Positions 51,051 to 60,820 of a stretch of DNA of 64,000 nucleotides are shown one piece after another. Position 1 is the stretch's first letter. Every line of letters begins with the position of its first letter. Source of the DNA: Sphingomonas sp. C3-2 (GTDB taxonomy: Bacteria > Pseudomonadota > Alphaproteobacteria > Sphingomonadales > Sphingomonadaceae); NCBI RefSeq assembly GCF_033025475.1, contig NZ_CP130322.1:1054001-1118000 (forward strand). The letters are read 5' to 3'. The position numbers and the translations under genes were made by a program. The notes beneath the pieces are model-generated. The model made no database searches, was not told the DNA's origin, and worked only from the letters and a program-made list of their open reading frames with translations.

Positions 51051-51665
51051 ATGAACCCCATCGAAACCATCATGCGCACCGGCCCGGTCATCCCGGTTCT
51101 GGTGATCGACGACCTTGCCCATGCCCGCCCGATTGCCGAGGCGCTGGTGGCTGGCGGCCTCAGCATCTTGGAAGTGACGCTACGCACGCCGTGCGCGCTT
51201 GAAGCGATCCGCGAGATGAGCGCTGTGGATGGCGCGATCGTTGGCGCAGGCACCGTGCTCAATCCCGGCGATCTGCAGGCCGCGATCAACGCGGGCGCAC
51301 AGTTCGTCGTTTCCCCGGGCCTCACCGAACCGCTGGGGCATGCCGCAATCGAAAGCCGCATCCCCTTCCTGCCCGGCATCGCCAATGCGGGCGACATCAT
51401 GCGCGGGCTCGACATGGGGCTGTCGCATTTCAAGTTCTTCCCCGCAATGGCGAGCGGCGGCACGCCGACGCTGAAGAGCCTGGCCCCGGTGTTCGCGGAC
51501 TGCACCTTCTGCCCCACGGGCGGCATCACCGCCGCGAACGCACCCGAATGGCTGGCGATCCCGCAGGTCGCCTGTGTCGGCGGCAGCTGGATCGTCCTGC
51601 GCGGCGCGCCCGATGCGCAGGCCATCACAGCCGCCGCCCGCGAGGCCGCCGCGCTTTCCGGATGA
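51051..51665 (+). CDS. eda: KDPG aldolase (bifunctional KHG/KDPG aldolase)
   Basis: 204 residues. SILEVTLRTPCALEAI, GAGTVLNPGDLQAAINAGA and HFKFFPAMASGG, with the Schiff-base Lys in KFFP, identify the family. It splits KDPG into pyruvate and glyceraldehyde 3-phosphate, completing the pathway encoded by the four adjacent genes. GAGGA lies before the ATG. Confidence 0.95.
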   Translation: MNPIETIMRTGPVIPVLVIDDLAHARPIAEALVAGGLSILEVTLRTPCALEAIREMSAVDGAIVGAGTVLNPGDLQAAINAGAQFVVSPGLTEPLGHAAIESRIPFLPGIANAGDIMRGLDMGLSHFKFFPAMASGGTPTLKSLAPVFADCTFCPTGGITAANAPEWLAIPQVACVGGSWIVLRGAPDAQAITAAAREAAALSG

Positions 51666-51750
51666 GGGGTAATACGCCCTTGCAAAGCCCCGGAATTTGC
51701 CGGAAAGCCTGAACCAAATCCCCCATTCCGACGAAAGGAAAACCCGCGCC

Positions 51751-52860
51751 ATGAAAACCCGCGCCGCCGTCGCATTCGAGGCGAAAAAGCCGCTCGAAAT
51801 CGTCGAACTCGACCTGGAAGGCCCCAAGCCCGGCGAAGTGCTGGTCGAGATCATGGCGACGGGCATCTGCCACACCGACGCCTATACACTGGACGGGTTC
51901 GACAGCGAGGGGATCTTCCCCTCCGTCCTCGGCCATGAAGGGGCCGGCATCGTGCGCGAAGTGGGCGCGGGCGTGACGAGCGTGAAGCCCGGCGATCATG
52001 TGATCCCGCTCTACACCCCCGAATGCCGCCAGTGCAAAAGCTGCCTTTCAGGCAAGACCAACCTGTGCACCGCGATCCGCGCGACGCAGGGCAAGGGCCT
52101 GATGCCCGACGGCACGACGCGCTTTTCGTACAAGGGTCAGCCGATCTACCATTATATGGGCTGCTCGACCTTTTCGAACTTCACCGTCCTGCCCGAAATC
52201 GCGGTCGCCAAGATCCGCGAGGACGCCCCCTTCGACAAAAGCTGCTATATCGGGTGCGGCGTGACGACGGGCGTGGGCGCGGTGATCAACACCGCCAAGG
52301 TGGAACCGGGTTCGAACGTGATCGTGTTCGGGCTGGGCGGTATCGGCCTCAACGTCATCCAGGCGGCCAAGCTGGTTGGCGCGGACAAGATCGTCGGCGT
52401 CGATCTCAACGACGAGAAGGCCGAATGGGGCCGTCGTTTTGGCATGACCGATTTCGTCAACCCGCTGAAGGTGGACGGCGATATCGTCCAGCATCTCGTA
52501 GCCCTCACCGATGGCGGCGCCGACTACACGTTCGACTGCACCGGCAACACCGATGTGATGCGCACCGCGCTTGAAGCCTGCCACCGCGGCTGGGGCGTGT
52601 CGGTGGTGATCGGCGTGGCCGAGGCGGGCAAGGAAATCTCGACCCGTCCGTTCCAGCTGGTCACCGGCCGCGTCTGGAAGGGGTCTGCCTTTGGCGGTGC
52701 CAAGGGCCGTACCGACGTGCCCAAGATCGTCGACTGGTATATGAACGGGAAGATCCAGATCGATCCGATGATCACCCATGTGCTGAGCCTCGAGGAAATC
52801 AACAAGGGGTTCGACCTGATGCACAAGGGCAAGAGCATCCGTTCGGTCGTGGTGTTCTGA
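51751..52860 (+). CDS. S-(hydroxymethyl)glutathione dehydrogenase / class III alcohol dehydrogenase
   Basis: 369 residues. Zinc-dependent alcohol dehydrogenase with ATGICHTD and GHEGAGIV for the catalytic zinc, CRQCKSC for the structural zinc, and a [10 protein letters not shown]-binding loop. Together with the FghA-type hydrolase two genes downstream it forms the glutathione route of formaldehyde oxidation. AAGGA lies upstream of the ATG. Confidence 0.95.
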   Translation: MKTRAAVAFEAKKPLEIVELDLEGPKPGEVLVEIMATGICHTDAYTLDGFDSEGIFPSVLGHEGAGIVREVGAGVTSVKPGDHVIPLYTPECRQCKSCLSGKTNLCTAIRATQGKGLMPDGTTRFSYKGQPIYHYMGCSTFSNFTVLPEIAVAKIREDAPFDKSCYIGCGVTTGVGAVINTAKVEPGSNVIVFGLGGIGLNVIQAAKLVGADKIVGVDLNDEKAEWGRRFGMTDFVNPLKVDGDIVQHLVALTDGGADYTFDCTGNTDVMRTALEACHRGWGVSVVIGVAEAGKEISTRPFQLVTGRVWKGSAFGGAKGRTDVPKIVDWYMNGKIQIDPMITHVLSLEEINKGFDLMHKGKSIRSVVVF

Positions 52861-52897
52861 GCAAGCAACGCACAACAAGCAGCAAGGAGAGGATGCC

Positions 52898-53281
52898 ATG
52901 TTTTCGCATGTAATGCTGGGCGCGGACGACGTTGAAAAATCCAAGGCGTTCTACGACGCCACGCTGGGCACGCTGGGCGCAAAGCCCGGCATGGTCGATG
53001 ACAAGGGCCGGGTGATCTACAACCATAACGGCGCACTGTTCATGCTGACCAAGCCGATCAACGGCGAGGCGGCCTCTTATGCCAATGGCGGCACGATCGG
53101 CTTTGCCGCATCCTCCCCCGCCGAAATCGACGCCTGGCATGCCGCGGGCGTCGCCAATGGCGGCACCACCTGCGAAGACCCGCCGGGCGTGCGCGAAGGC
53201 GCTTTCGGTAAGCTCTATCTCGCCTATCTGCGCGATCCCGCCGGTAACAAGCTGTGCGGCCTACACTGGATCAAGGACTGA
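52898..53281 (+). CDS. VOC/glyoxalase-family protein
   Basis: 127 residues. Vicinal-oxygen-chelate fold: MFSHVMLGADDVEKSKAFYD at the start and LAYLRDPAGNKLCGLHW at the end, where a metal ligand is expected. It lies between the dehydrogenase and the S-formylglutathione hydrolase, so a role with glutathione adducts is likely. The exact substrate is unknown. Confidence 0.88.
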   Translation: MFSHVMLGADDVEKSKAFYDATLGTLGAKPGMVDDKGRVIYNHNGALFMLTKPINGEAASYANGGTIGFAASSPAEIDAWHAAGVANGGTTCEDPPGVREGAFGKLYLAYLRDPAGNKLCGLHWIKD

Positions 53282-53283
53282 TC

Positions 53284-54120
53284 ATGGCGCTCGCCACGGT
53301 CTCGACGAACAAGGGTTTTGGAGGCGTGCAGGGCGTGTATCGGCACGCCTCCACCGAAACCGGCACCGACATGACCTTTGCGGTCTATGTCCCGCCCCAT
53401 GAAGCGGGCGCGAAACTGCCGGTGCTCTGGTATCTTTCGGGACTGACCTGCACCCACGCCAATGTCATGGAAAAGGGTGAATATCGCCGCGCCTGCGCCG
53501 AGCGCGGGATCATCTTCATCGCACCCGACACCAGCCCGCGCGGCGATACCGTGCCCGATGACGAAAGCTATGATTTCGGCAAGGGCGCGGGCTTCTATGT
53601 CGATGCCACACTGCGCCCCTGGGTAAATAACTTCCGCATGTATTCGTACATCACGCGCGAACTGCCTGCGCTGATTGCCGAGCATTTTCCCGTCGACATG
53701 GCGCGCCAGGGCATCACCGGCCATTCGATGGGCGGGCACGGCGCGCTCACCATCGCGCTCAACCATCCCGATCGGTTCCGGAGCGTATCGGCCTTTGCGC
53801 CCATCGCCTCGCCGATGAACTGCCCATGGGGCGAAAAGGCGCTGACCCGCTATCTCGACGCCGGCCGTGCGGCATGGCGGCGCCACGACGCGACGGCGCT
53901 GATCGAGGACGGCGCACGGGTGAGCGAGATTCTGGTCGATCAGGGTGATGCCGATCCTTTTCTGGCCGAGCAGTTGAAACCCGAATTGCTGCAATCGGCG
54001 TGCGACGCCGCGGGCATTCCGCTGACGCTGCGCATGCAGCCCGGATATGATCACAGCTATTATTTCATCTCGACCTTCATGGACGATCACATCCACTGGC
54101 ACGCCGACCGGCTGGCCTGA
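53284..54120 (+). CDS. fghA: S-formylglutathione hydrolase
   Basis: 278 residues. Alpha/beta hydrolase with the nucleophile Ser in GHSMGGHGAL, Asp in DQGDADPF, and His in GYDHSYYF. It releases formate and glutathione after the dehydrogenase step. ATG follows the VOC stop by two bases, showing coupling. Confidence 0.95.
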   Translation: MALATVSTNKGFGGVQGVYRHASTETGTDMTFAVYVPPHEAGAKLPVLWYLSGLTCTHANVMEKGEYRRACAERGIIFIAPDTSPRGDTVPDDESYDFGKGAGFYVDATLRPWVNNFRMYSYITRELPALIAEHFPVDMARQGITGHSMGGHGALTIALNHPDRFRSVSAFAPIASPMNCPWGEKALTRYLDAGRAAWRRHDATALIEDGARVSEILVDQGDADPFLAEQLKPELLQSACDAAGIPLTLRMQPGYDHSYYFISTFMDDHIHWHADRLA

Positions 54121-54176
54121 AACGACGAACACCGCAGCGCTTGCCAAGCGGGCGCTGCGGACGTCACAAGGCAGAG

Positions 54177-55436
54177 ATGGACACCCTGCCCCCCCGCCCC
54201 CGTTATCTGAGCCTTGACGCGCTGCGCGGCATCGCGGTGATGGGCATATTGGCGATGAACATCATCGTCTTCGCCATGCCCGAATTCGCCTATGTCAATC
54301 CGCGCGTCTGGGGTGGCACCAGTCCGGCGGACATCGCCGCATGGGCCACCGCCTATGTGCTGGTGGACGGCAAGATGCGCGGGCTGTTCTCATTGCTGTT
54401 CGGCGCGAGCATGCTGATCGTGATCGATGCCGCCGAGGCGCGCGGCGCCGACGGCCCCCAGTTGCACCTGCGCCGCATGGGATGGCTGCTCGTCTTCGGG
54501 CTTGCCCATTATTATCTGATCTGGTTCGGCGACATATTGACGCTGTACGCCGTGATCGGGTCGTTCGCCTTCCTCGCCCGGCACGGCAGTGCGGGCCAGT
54601 TGATACGCTGGGGCGTGCTCAGCCTCATCATCGGCTTCCTGATCCTTGCGGCCATCAGCATTTCGATCCTGATGACCGCGAGCGCCGCGACCGCCCCGCA
54701 TGCGGGCGTCGAGGCGGGCAATGCCTATAAGGCGATGATCTCCGGCCTCGGCGTGCCCGGCATGGCCAGCACCGCGACCGAACTTTCGGTTTACCGGTCG
54801 GGCTATGCCGATATCCTGGCCTACCGCATGGGCGAGCGCGCATCGGGGCCACTCTTGATGGTGCTCCTGTCCGGCTGTGAAGCGCTGGGGCTGATGCTGA
54901 TGGGCATGGGGCTGTGCAAGAGCGGTTTCCTTACCGGCATGCGTTCCCGCGCGTCCTACGCCCGCACGGCAGCCATATGCTACATGATCGGCCTGCCGCC
55001 GACGATGCTGCTTGCCTTTTGGTGCATCACCAGCGGCTTTGATCCGATCGTCACCTTCAACGCCACTTTCACCTGGTCGATCCCCTCTCGCATCATCCTG
55101 ACGCTGGCACACGCGTCCGCTGCACTGTGGCTGATCGACCGGTTCGCGGGCAGCAGGATGATCGCGCGCATCGCCGCCGCCGGGCGCGCGGCGTTCAGCA
55201 ACTATCTGGGCACCAGCATCGTGATGACGACGATCTTCTACGGCTATGGCCTGGGGCTGTTCGGCGAGGTTTCGCGGGCCCAGGCCTATTTGTTCGTTGC
55301 CGGAGGCTGCGTGGTCATGCTTGCATGGTCCAAACCATGGCTCGACCGATTCGCCTATGGGCCTCTCGAATGGCTGTGGCGGTCGCTGGCGCGGGGCGGA
55401 CCGCAGGAAATGCGAAAACGACGAACCGCCGAATAA
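54177..55436 (+). CDS. DUF418 integral membrane protein
   Basis: 419 residues with about ten membrane segments. The N-terminal SLDALRGIAVMGILAMNI and the C-terminal GPLEWLWRSLARG match the DUF418 family. Members are of uncertain function; some resemble acyltransferase-like membrane proteins. AAGGCAG precedes the ATG. It follows the formaldehyde genes on the same strand but is probably separate in function. Confidence 0.85.
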   Translation: MDTLPPRPRYLSLDALRGIAVMGILAMNIIVFAMPEFAYVNPRVWGGTSPADIAAWATAYVLVDGKMRGLFSLLFGASMLIVIDAAEARGADGPQLHLRRMGWLLVFGLAHYYLIWFGDILTLYAVIGSFAFLARHGSAGQLIRWGVLSLIIGFLILAAISISILMTASAATAPHAGVEAGNAYKAMISGLGVPGMASTATELSVYRSGYADILAYRMGERASGPLLMVLLSGCEALGLMLMGMGLCKSGFLTGMRSRASYARTAAICYMIGLPPTMLLAFWCITSGFDPIVTFNATFTWSIPSRIILTLAHASAALWLIDRFAGSRMIARIAAAGRAAFSNYLGTSIVMTTIFYGYGLGLFGEVSRAQAYLFVAGGCVVMLAWSKPWLDRFAYGPLEWLWRSLARGGPQEMRKRRTAE

Positions 55437-55495
55437 ACCTATTGCGATACATTATCATTATACGTATCTCTCCAGTGTCAGTGGAGGATTCGTCA

Positions 55496-55669
55496 GTGGT
55501 TGTCTGCCTTTGCAACGCAATTCGGGAAAAGGATCTGCGCGACACCGTGCGCAACGGTGGCGGACATAATACGTGCAGCGCCTATGCCGCGCTCGGCCGC
55601 CGAACCCGGTGCGGACAGTGCATTCCGTTTGCGCAAAGCATTATCAAATCCGAGCTTGCGACCGCCTGA
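55496..55669 (+). CDS. bfd: bacterioferritin-associated ferredoxin
   Basis: 57 residues from a GTG start with GGAGG eight bases upstream. Cys 4, 6, 39 and 42 (VCLCN and CGQC) match the [2Fe-2S] ligands of Bfd. It passes electrons to haem-bearing bacterioferritin so that stored iron can be released. The partner gene bfr follows after a hairpin. Confidence 0.85.
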   Translation: MVVCLCNAIREKDLRDTVRNGGGHNTCSAYAALGRRTRCGQCIPFAQSIIKSELATA

Positions 55670-55698
55670 CAATAGCGCGAGTTACCAGCGTAAAAACC

Positions 55699-55721
55699 CC
55701 GGAAAATCAGCAGTTTTCCGG
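55699..55721 (+). terminator. hairpin between bfd and bfr
   Basis: CCGGAAAA and TTTTCCGG pair exactly around a 7-base loop, 29 bases after the bfd stop. A TATAAT at 55746 downstream suggests bfr also has its own promoter. Confidence 0.55.
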
Positions 55722-55777
55722 CTTTCCTGTAAAGCTTTGACCGCGTATAATCCCGCGATCAGTAAAGGAGTTTTACA

Positions 55778-56257
55778 GTGAAGGGCGATACCAAGGTCAT
55801 CGAATATCTGAATGAGGCTCTGAAGAACGAGCTCACGGCGGTGAACCAGTATTGGCTTCATTATCGCCTGCTCGACAATTGGGGCATCAGCCGCCTCGCA
55901 GACTTCGAGCGTCATGAATCCATCGACGAGATGAAGCACGCCGACAAGCTTGCCGAGCGCATCCTTTTCCTCGACGGTCTTCCCAACTTCCAGCTTCTCG
56001 GCCGCCTCAAGATCGGTGAGAATGTGGAAGAGATCCTGAAGGCCGATATCGAGCTGGAGAATGAAGCCATTCCCCTGCTGCGCGAAGGCATCGCGCACTG
56101 CGAAAGCGTGCGTGACTATGTCAGCCGCGACCTGCTGGCCGCCATTCTCGAGAGCGAGGAAGAACATGTCGACATGCTCGAAAAGCAGTTCGACATGATC
56201 GCGCGCATGGGCCTGCAGAACTATATCCAGCTTCAGTCGAAACCGACCGAGGACTGA
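55778..56257 (+). CDS. bfr: bacterioferritin
   Basis: 159 residues from a GTG start preceded by AAAGGAG. The di-iron ligands Glu 18, Glu 51, His 54, Glu 94, Glu 127 and His 130 and the haem-binding Met 52 are all in place. It stores iron as ferric mineral in a 24-subunit shell. The bfd gene upstream fits the standard pair. Confidence 0.95.
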   Translation: MKGDTKVIEYLNEALKNELTAVNQYWLHYRLLDNWGISRLADFERHESIDEMKHADKLAERILFLDGLPNFQLLGRLKIGENVEEILKADIELENEAIPLLREGIAHCESVRDYVSRDLLAAILESEEEHVDMLEKQFDMIARMGLQNYIQLQSKPTED

Positions 56258-56364
56258 TCCGCGCTTCACCGCCCAAATGGGCGGAAATGCGATACGGCAG
56301 CGGGCCCGTCGAGGCCCGCTGCCGCTACCCCCTTCCCCCAGGGGTTTTGTTACTCAGATAAAGT

Positions 56365-56373
56365 TATCCACAG
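56365..56373 (+). other. single consensus DnaA box
   Basis: TTATCCACA in the otherwise empty 150-base gap between bfr and the Hpt gene. It is a single copy, so not evidence of an origin by itself. Confidence 0.35.
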
Positions 56374-56407
56374 CCTGTAATTGGGCTTTCCGAGGCGCCA
56401 GGCTTTC

Positions 56408-56875
56408 TCAAAACGGGTCGATATCCTGATGGCCCATCGCGCCGCGCCGGCCAAAGCCCTGCCGCCGCTCCACCAGCGGATTGCATTCGCGATCGAACAG
56501 CCCAAGCGTCTTGTCGAACACCTGCCGCAGGGCAACGACTTGCGGGATGAGATGACCGGGCACTTCGCGCGTTTCGACACAGCGGCGCGCTGCCCCTTCA
56601 ATCTCTTCGGCGAGCTCGGCGAGCGGCCCTGCGCCAAAGAGGCGGGATTCCCCCTTCAGCCGATGCGCCGGCAGCACCATCGCGGCGGCATCGCCGGCAC
56701 GCAGCGCCTGTTCGACCCGCGCGACCGATTCGGCACCATCCTCGCGGAAATAGCCAAGAATGCGGATAAACCCGGCGCCAAGCTCCTGACGCGCCGCAGT
56801 AAATATTTTCCAGTCGACCAAAATCTGTTCGTCTTCGACCACGCGCCGCCATCCCTTTCCCGCTGCCCGCGCCAC
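56408..56875 (-). CDS. Hpt-domain phosphotransfer protein
   Basis: 155 residues. LPAHRLKGESRLFGA (His near residue 71) is the Hpt phosphorylation motif on a helical bundle. It may relay phosphate between a histidine kinase and a response regulator; no partner is next to it. The start is uncertain, as the first 10 residues are basic and weakly supported. Confidence 0.75.
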   Translation of the reverse strand: MARAAGKGWRRVVEDEQILVDWKIFTAARQELGAGFIRILGYFREDGAESVARVEQALRAGDAAAMVLPAHRLKGESRLFGAGPLAELAEEIEGAARRCVETREVPGHLIPQVVALRQVFDKTLGLFDRECNPLVERRQGFGRRGAMGHQDIDPF

Positions 56876-56905
56876 AAACCTATGGCAGACAGCGTAAACA
56901 GGGCG

Positions 56906-57133
56906 TTACGCGGGCGCGCTGATTTCGAAGCCGGCGCCGATATCGGTTTGTACAGGCAGCACGGCCCAGCCGCACTCCTGCGCCAGCGCAGCGATTTCAC
57001 CGGGCGCGATAGGGTCGTCCGCCACGATCCGCACCAGCGCCGGGGACGGCGCCTCCCGCATCGCCCGCGCGAGCCGAACGACGGGCCAGGGGCACCGCAT
57101 CCCGCGCGCGTCGACGAGCGGGATGCCGATCAC
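56906..57133 (-). CDS. TusA-family sulfur-carrier protein
   Basis: 75 residues. VDARGMRCPWPVVRLARAM carries the signature CPxP-type Cys at about residue 14. TusA-like proteins transfer sulfur in tRNA thiolation or other pathways. It overlaps the der stop by four bases and may be co-transcribed. Confidence 0.85.
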   Translation of the reverse strand: MIGIPLVDARGMRCPWPVVRLARAMREAPSPALVRIVADDPIAPGEIAALAQECGWAVLPVQTDIGAGFEISAPA

Positions 57134-58488
57134 TTGTTGCCGTAGGGGTTCTTGGGCGCACGCATCGTAAGGCGCACCGGCACCGCACCGAAACCCAGTT
57201 CGCGGCGGATACCGTTCACCAGATAGCGGCGATAGCTTTCGGGCAACTGATCGACGCGTGTGCCGAACAGGATGAAGCCCGGCGGGCGCGTCTTGGCCTG
57301 GGTGACATAGCGCAGCTTGATCCGTCGACCGCCCGGTGCTGGCGGCGGATTCGCCTCGATCGCGCGTTCGAACCAGCGGTTGAGCTGACCGGTGGTCACG
57401 CGCTTCGACCAGGCCTCGCGCGTTTCAAAGGCGGCATCGATCAGCTGATCGATCCCCTTGCCCGTGGCGGCCGAGACCGCGATCAGCGGCACGCCGCGCA
57501 CCTGGGCCAATCCATCGTCCAGCGCCTTGCGGACGCCCTGGAAGAGGCTCGAGGGTTCTTCAGCAACGTCCCACTTGTTGAGCGCGATGATCAGCGCACG
57601 CCCTTCTTCCAGCACGCGGTCGGCGATGCGCAGATCCTGCGACTCAAGCCCAAGCGTCGCATCGAGCAGCAGCACGACGACCTCGGCGAAGTCGACGGCG
57701 CGCAGCGCATCGGCAACCGAAAGCTTTTCCAGCTTTTCCTGCACCTTCGCCTTTTTGCGCATCCCCGCCGTATCGATGAGGCGGACGGGACGGCCATTCC
57801 AGTCGAGATCGATCGCGATGGAATCGCGCGTGATCCCGGCCTCGGGCCCGGTGATCATCCGGTCCTCGCCAAGGATACGATTGACCAGTGTCGACTTGCC
57901 GGCATTGGGGCGGCCAACAATGGCGAGCTTCAGCGGCCCGTTCTCGGCCTCCTCTTCCTCGTCCTCGAGATCTTCCTCGCCTTCCTTCTCGATATGCGGA
58001 AGCAGTGCCTCGAAAAGATCGGCGATGCCCTCGCCATGCTCGGCGCTGAACTGGACGGGATCGCCAAAGCCAAGCTCGAGCGATTCGAGCACGCCGGCTT
58101 CGGCGGCGCGGCCTTCGGCCTTGTTCGCCATGAGCACGACCGGCGTCGTCGATCCACGCAGGAAGCGCGCGATTTCCGCATCGAGCGGCACCACGCCGGC
58201 GCGCGCATCGATCAGGAACAGCGCGACATCGGCATTGGCAACCGCAGCCTCGGTCTGAACACGCATGCGCCCGGGCAGGCTCTGCGGATCCTCATCCTCG
58301 AAGCCCGCCGTGTCGATCACGCGGAATTCGAGGCCGAGGAGCGAAGCATCGCCCTCACGCCGATCGCGCGTAACGCCAGGACGATCATCCACCAGCGCGA
58401 GCTTCTTGCCCACGAGACGGTTGAACAAAGTCGATTTGCCCACATTGGGCCGCCCGACAATGGCGACAACGGGCAATCTCTTGGCCAT
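57130..58488 (-). CDS. der: ribosome-associated GTPase Der (EngA)
   Basis: 452 residues. Two tandem GTPase domains: GRPNVGKS near residue 12 and GRPNAGKS near residue 191, with DTAGF and DTAGM switch motifs and NKAE/NKWD specificity motifs. A KH-like domain ends the chain. It assists 50S assembly and is essential in most bacteria. ATG 58488 is preceded by GAGAAAGG. An acidic linker (EDEEEEAEN) joins the two domains. Confidence 0.95.
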   Translation of the reverse strand: MAKRLPVVAIVGRPNVGKSTLFNRLVGKKLALVDDRPGVTRDRREGDASLLGLEFRVIDTAGFEDEDPQSLPGRMRVQTEAAVANADVALFLIDARAGVVPLDAEIARFLRGSTTPVVLMANKAEGRAAEAGVLESLELGFGDPVQFSAEHGEGIADLFEALLPHIEKEGEEDLEDEEEEAENGPLKLAIVGRPNAGKSTLVNRILGEDRMITGPEAGITRDSIAIDLDWNGRPVRLIDTAGMRKKAKVQEKLEKLSVADALRAVDFAEVVVLLLDATLGLESQDLRIADRVLEEGRALIIALNKWDVAEEPSSLFQGVRKALDDGLAQVRGVPLIAVSAATGKGIDQLIDAAFETREAWSKRVTTGQLNRWFERAIEANPPPAPGGRRIKLRYVTQAKTRPPGFILFGTRVDQLPESYRRYLVNGIRRELGFGAVPVRLTMRAPKNPYGNK

Positions 58489-58512
58489 CTGGCCTTTCTC
58501 CACAAAAGACTT

Positions 58513-58550
58513 GGAGCATGACCCGGTTCGTCAGAACCGCGCCATGCTCC
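58513..58550. repeat. long imperfect hairpin between bamB and der
   Basis: GGAGCATG pairs with CATGCTCC, and inside it CCGGTTC pairs with GAACCG, around a 4-base loop. It has no T run. It may be a processing site, a weak terminator or a dispersed repeat. Confidence 0.45.
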
Positions 58551-58612
58551 GGAACATTCCAGTTATCTGGACCTTCGGGGCCGGCGGATCAACCACCGCA
58601 CCCCGAAAAGGA

Positions 58613-59989
58613 TCAGCGCCAGGCGGTCAGCCGGCCGCTGTCATCCAGCACGTAAAGCGTGTTGTTCGCCACGATGGGCGGCAGCGTCACAGGCGCCTTC
58701 AACTCCTGCGTGCCCTGCACCGTGCCATCGGTGGCCGAGACGTTGACCATCTCCCCCTCGTTGCTGACGAGCACGAGGCGGTTGCCCGCAAGGACGGGGC
58801 CCTGCCAGGCGATCGGGCCTTCCTTCTTCTTTTCCTTGCGATAGCGCGGAAGCTGGGTCAGCCACTTCACCTTGCCGCTGACGCGCGAAAGGCAGAGCAG
58901 CTTGGCCTCGTCGGTAACGACAAACAGCCATTCCCCGGCAACCCAGGGCGTCTGGATGCCCGCAAGGTTGATTTCCCAGAGGCGCTGACCGGTGACGAGC
59001 TCGAGCGACACCATGCGCCCGCCCTGCCCGACCGCAAAGACGCGGCCCTGATCGATCACCGGATCGGCGTCGATATCGCTGAGCGAGGCAACCGAAGTGG
59101 AAATGCTGGTCCGCGCGAGCGCATCCTGCCACACTTCCTGGCCATTTTCGTAACGATAGGCGCTGAGTTCGCCCGAGCTATAACCCGCAACCACGGTGCC
59201 CTGCGCAATCGCCGGGCTGGCGACGCCAAAGACGCCTGCGGTTTCAAGCGTGCCTGCACGGCTCCATTCGAGATTGCCGTCGCTCTGACGCATCGCGAAA
59301 ACCTGATTGTCCTGGCTCATCACATAGACATTGCCATTGCCAACACCCGGTGCACCGCGCAGCGGACCACCGGGGCGCTTCTTCCAAAGCTGCGCGCCGG
59401 TTTCGGCGTTGTACGCCGCAACATCGCCCAGCCCGTTGGTGGCGTAGAGCGTGCCGGAATCATAGCTGACGCCGCCGCCGAAGAGCAGGCCGACATTGCC
59501 GGTGAGTTCACCCGAAAGCCAGCTGCGGCCACCCGCCGTATCCTTTTCGTCGCCAATCTGGATGCTCCAGAGCTTGGCGCCGCTATCGGCGTTGAATGCG
59601 GTGAGCTTGGCGCGGCTGTCGACCACATAGACCTTGCCGTCCGCAACAATCGGTGCGGAGGCGAGACGTGCGGTCTTGCTGCTGCCCTCGATCGTGGCGC
59701 TCCACGCGGGCGCGATCGCGGCACCGAGCGAAAGGTGGCCCATCGCCTTCGATGCGCTGCCGCCCGGCTGGGTCCAGCTGGGGTTGGTGAGCGGAGCGGG
59801 CAATACCACCGCAACATCGGCGAGCGCCGGATCCACCTCGACACCCGTTTCGGCGCTCAACACCGGAATGCGCTTTCCTACAGTCGGTGTCTTCGGCTTC
59901 TTGTCGTCGCCGCCGCCACCAAGAACAGCGCAGCCGCTCACCAGCATGGCGGCGGCCGTTACCAACAATGCGCTACGCATCAATTTCAT
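58613..59989 (-). CDS. bamB: outer membrane assembly lipoprotein BamB-like
   Basis: 458 residues. Lipobox MLVSGC with Cys about residue 20, then eight or so PQQ-like beta-propeller repeats (AYNAETGAQLWKK, GQRLWEINLAG). It belongs to the Bam machine that inserts outer-membrane proteins. Its start overlaps the TPR gene, giving the usual yfgM-bamB-der order. Confidence 0.92.
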   Translation of the reverse strand: MKLMRSALLVTAAAMLVSGCAVLGGGGDDKKPKTPTVGKRIPVLSAETGVEVDPALADVAVVLPAPLTNPSWTQPGGSASKAMGHLSLGAAIAPAWSATIEGSSKTARLASAPIVADGKVYVVDSRAKLTAFNADSGAKLWSIQIGDEKDTAGGRSWLSGELTGNVGLLFGGGVSYDSGTLYATNGLGDVAAYNAETGAQLWKKRPGGPLRGAPGVGNGNVYVMSQDNQVFAMRQSDGNLEWSRAGTLETAGVFGVASPAIAQGTVVAGYSSGELSAYRYENGQEVWQDALARTSISTSVASLSDIDADPVIDQGRVFAVGQGGRMVSLELVTGQRLWEINLAGIQTPWVAGEWLFVVTDEAKLLCLSRVSGKVKWLTQLPRYRKEKKKEGPIAWQGPVLAGNRLVLVSNEGEMVNVSATDGTVQGTQELKAPVTLPPIVANNTLYVLDDSGRLTAWR

Positions 59990-60693
59990 TGCTTGTCTTC
60001 CCCACGCGACTGATCGACAGCGTCAACCCCCAATACGCCTGCCATCTGCACGGCGCGTGAACGGATCGATTCGGGCACGGTCTGGTCCTGTGCGATTTCA
60101 CCGAACAGCTTGCCCGCCTGGTCGGGCTTGTTCTGGGCGAGATAGGCGGCGGCAACCATTTCGCCGGCGCTGCCGAACCATGGGTTGCCCTTCACCGCCA
60201 GCGGCTTCAGGCGTTCGATCACCTGTTCAGGCTTCAGGCTGTCATATTCGGTTGCGGTCTGGCGAACGAGCGCGAGATCGCGGAACGGCTTGGCCACCTT
60301 GGCATCGTCCGCCACTTTCTTATAGGCAGCAGCAGCCGCCTTGGTGTCCCCCGCCTGCAGCTTGAGGCTGGCCAGCGTCAGTTCGGCGGTGGCGCGGTAG
60401 CCATCGCCGCCTTCAGCCGAGATCTTGGACAGGCGGGCTTCCGCGCCCTCGGTCTTGCCCGATTCCAGATCGTGCAGAACCTGACTCAGTTCCTCGCCCT
60501 GTGCCTCGGCCTTCTTGCCCTGCTCATGGTTCCACCAGAGCCAGCCACCAAAGGCCGCCAGCGCGACCAAGATCGCGATAATGAGCGGAATGCCCCAGCG
60601 CGTGCCGAAACGCTGAAGCTGGTCGCGACGAAGTTCTTCATCAACCTCGCGCAGAAAGGCTTCGTTCGTCGGGGGCTTGGATGCCAAGTTCAA
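59986..60693 (-). CDS. membrane-anchored TPR protein, YfgM-like
   Basis: 235 residues. A short cytoplasmic tail with FLREVDEELRRDQL, one membrane segment (about residues 34-52), then a periplasmic TPR-like helical domain with Ala/Lys-rich repeats. YfgM works with periplasmic chaperones near the Sec/Bam route. It is translated together with bamB (four-base overlap). Confidence 0.88.
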   Translation of the reverse strand: MNLASKPPTNEAFLREVDEELRRDQLQRFGTRWGIPLIIAILVALAAFGGWLWWNHEQGKKAEAQGEELSQVLHDLESGKTEGAEARLSKISAEGGDGYRATAELTLASLKLQAGDTKAAAAAYKKVADDAKVAKPFRDLALVRQTATEYDSLKPEQVIERLKPLAVKGNPWFGSAGEMVAAAYLAQNKPDQAGKLFGEIAQDQTVPESIRSRAVQMAGVLGVDAVDQSRGEDKQ

Positions 60694-60820
60694 TCTCCGG
60701 TCAGTAAAATCGGCGGGACCCTAATGCATGGCGCGAAAAACGGAAACGCTTTTCAGCCGCTGGCGGACGCATGACACGCCCGCCCATCATGGTTTTCAGA
60801 AGGTCCTATGACGCGATCAT

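Noticed and set aside
58265-60013. 582-codon open frame on the plus strand
   Set aside because: Antisense shadow of bamB and der, both clearly recognised; its product is His/Arg-rich nonsense-like sequence.
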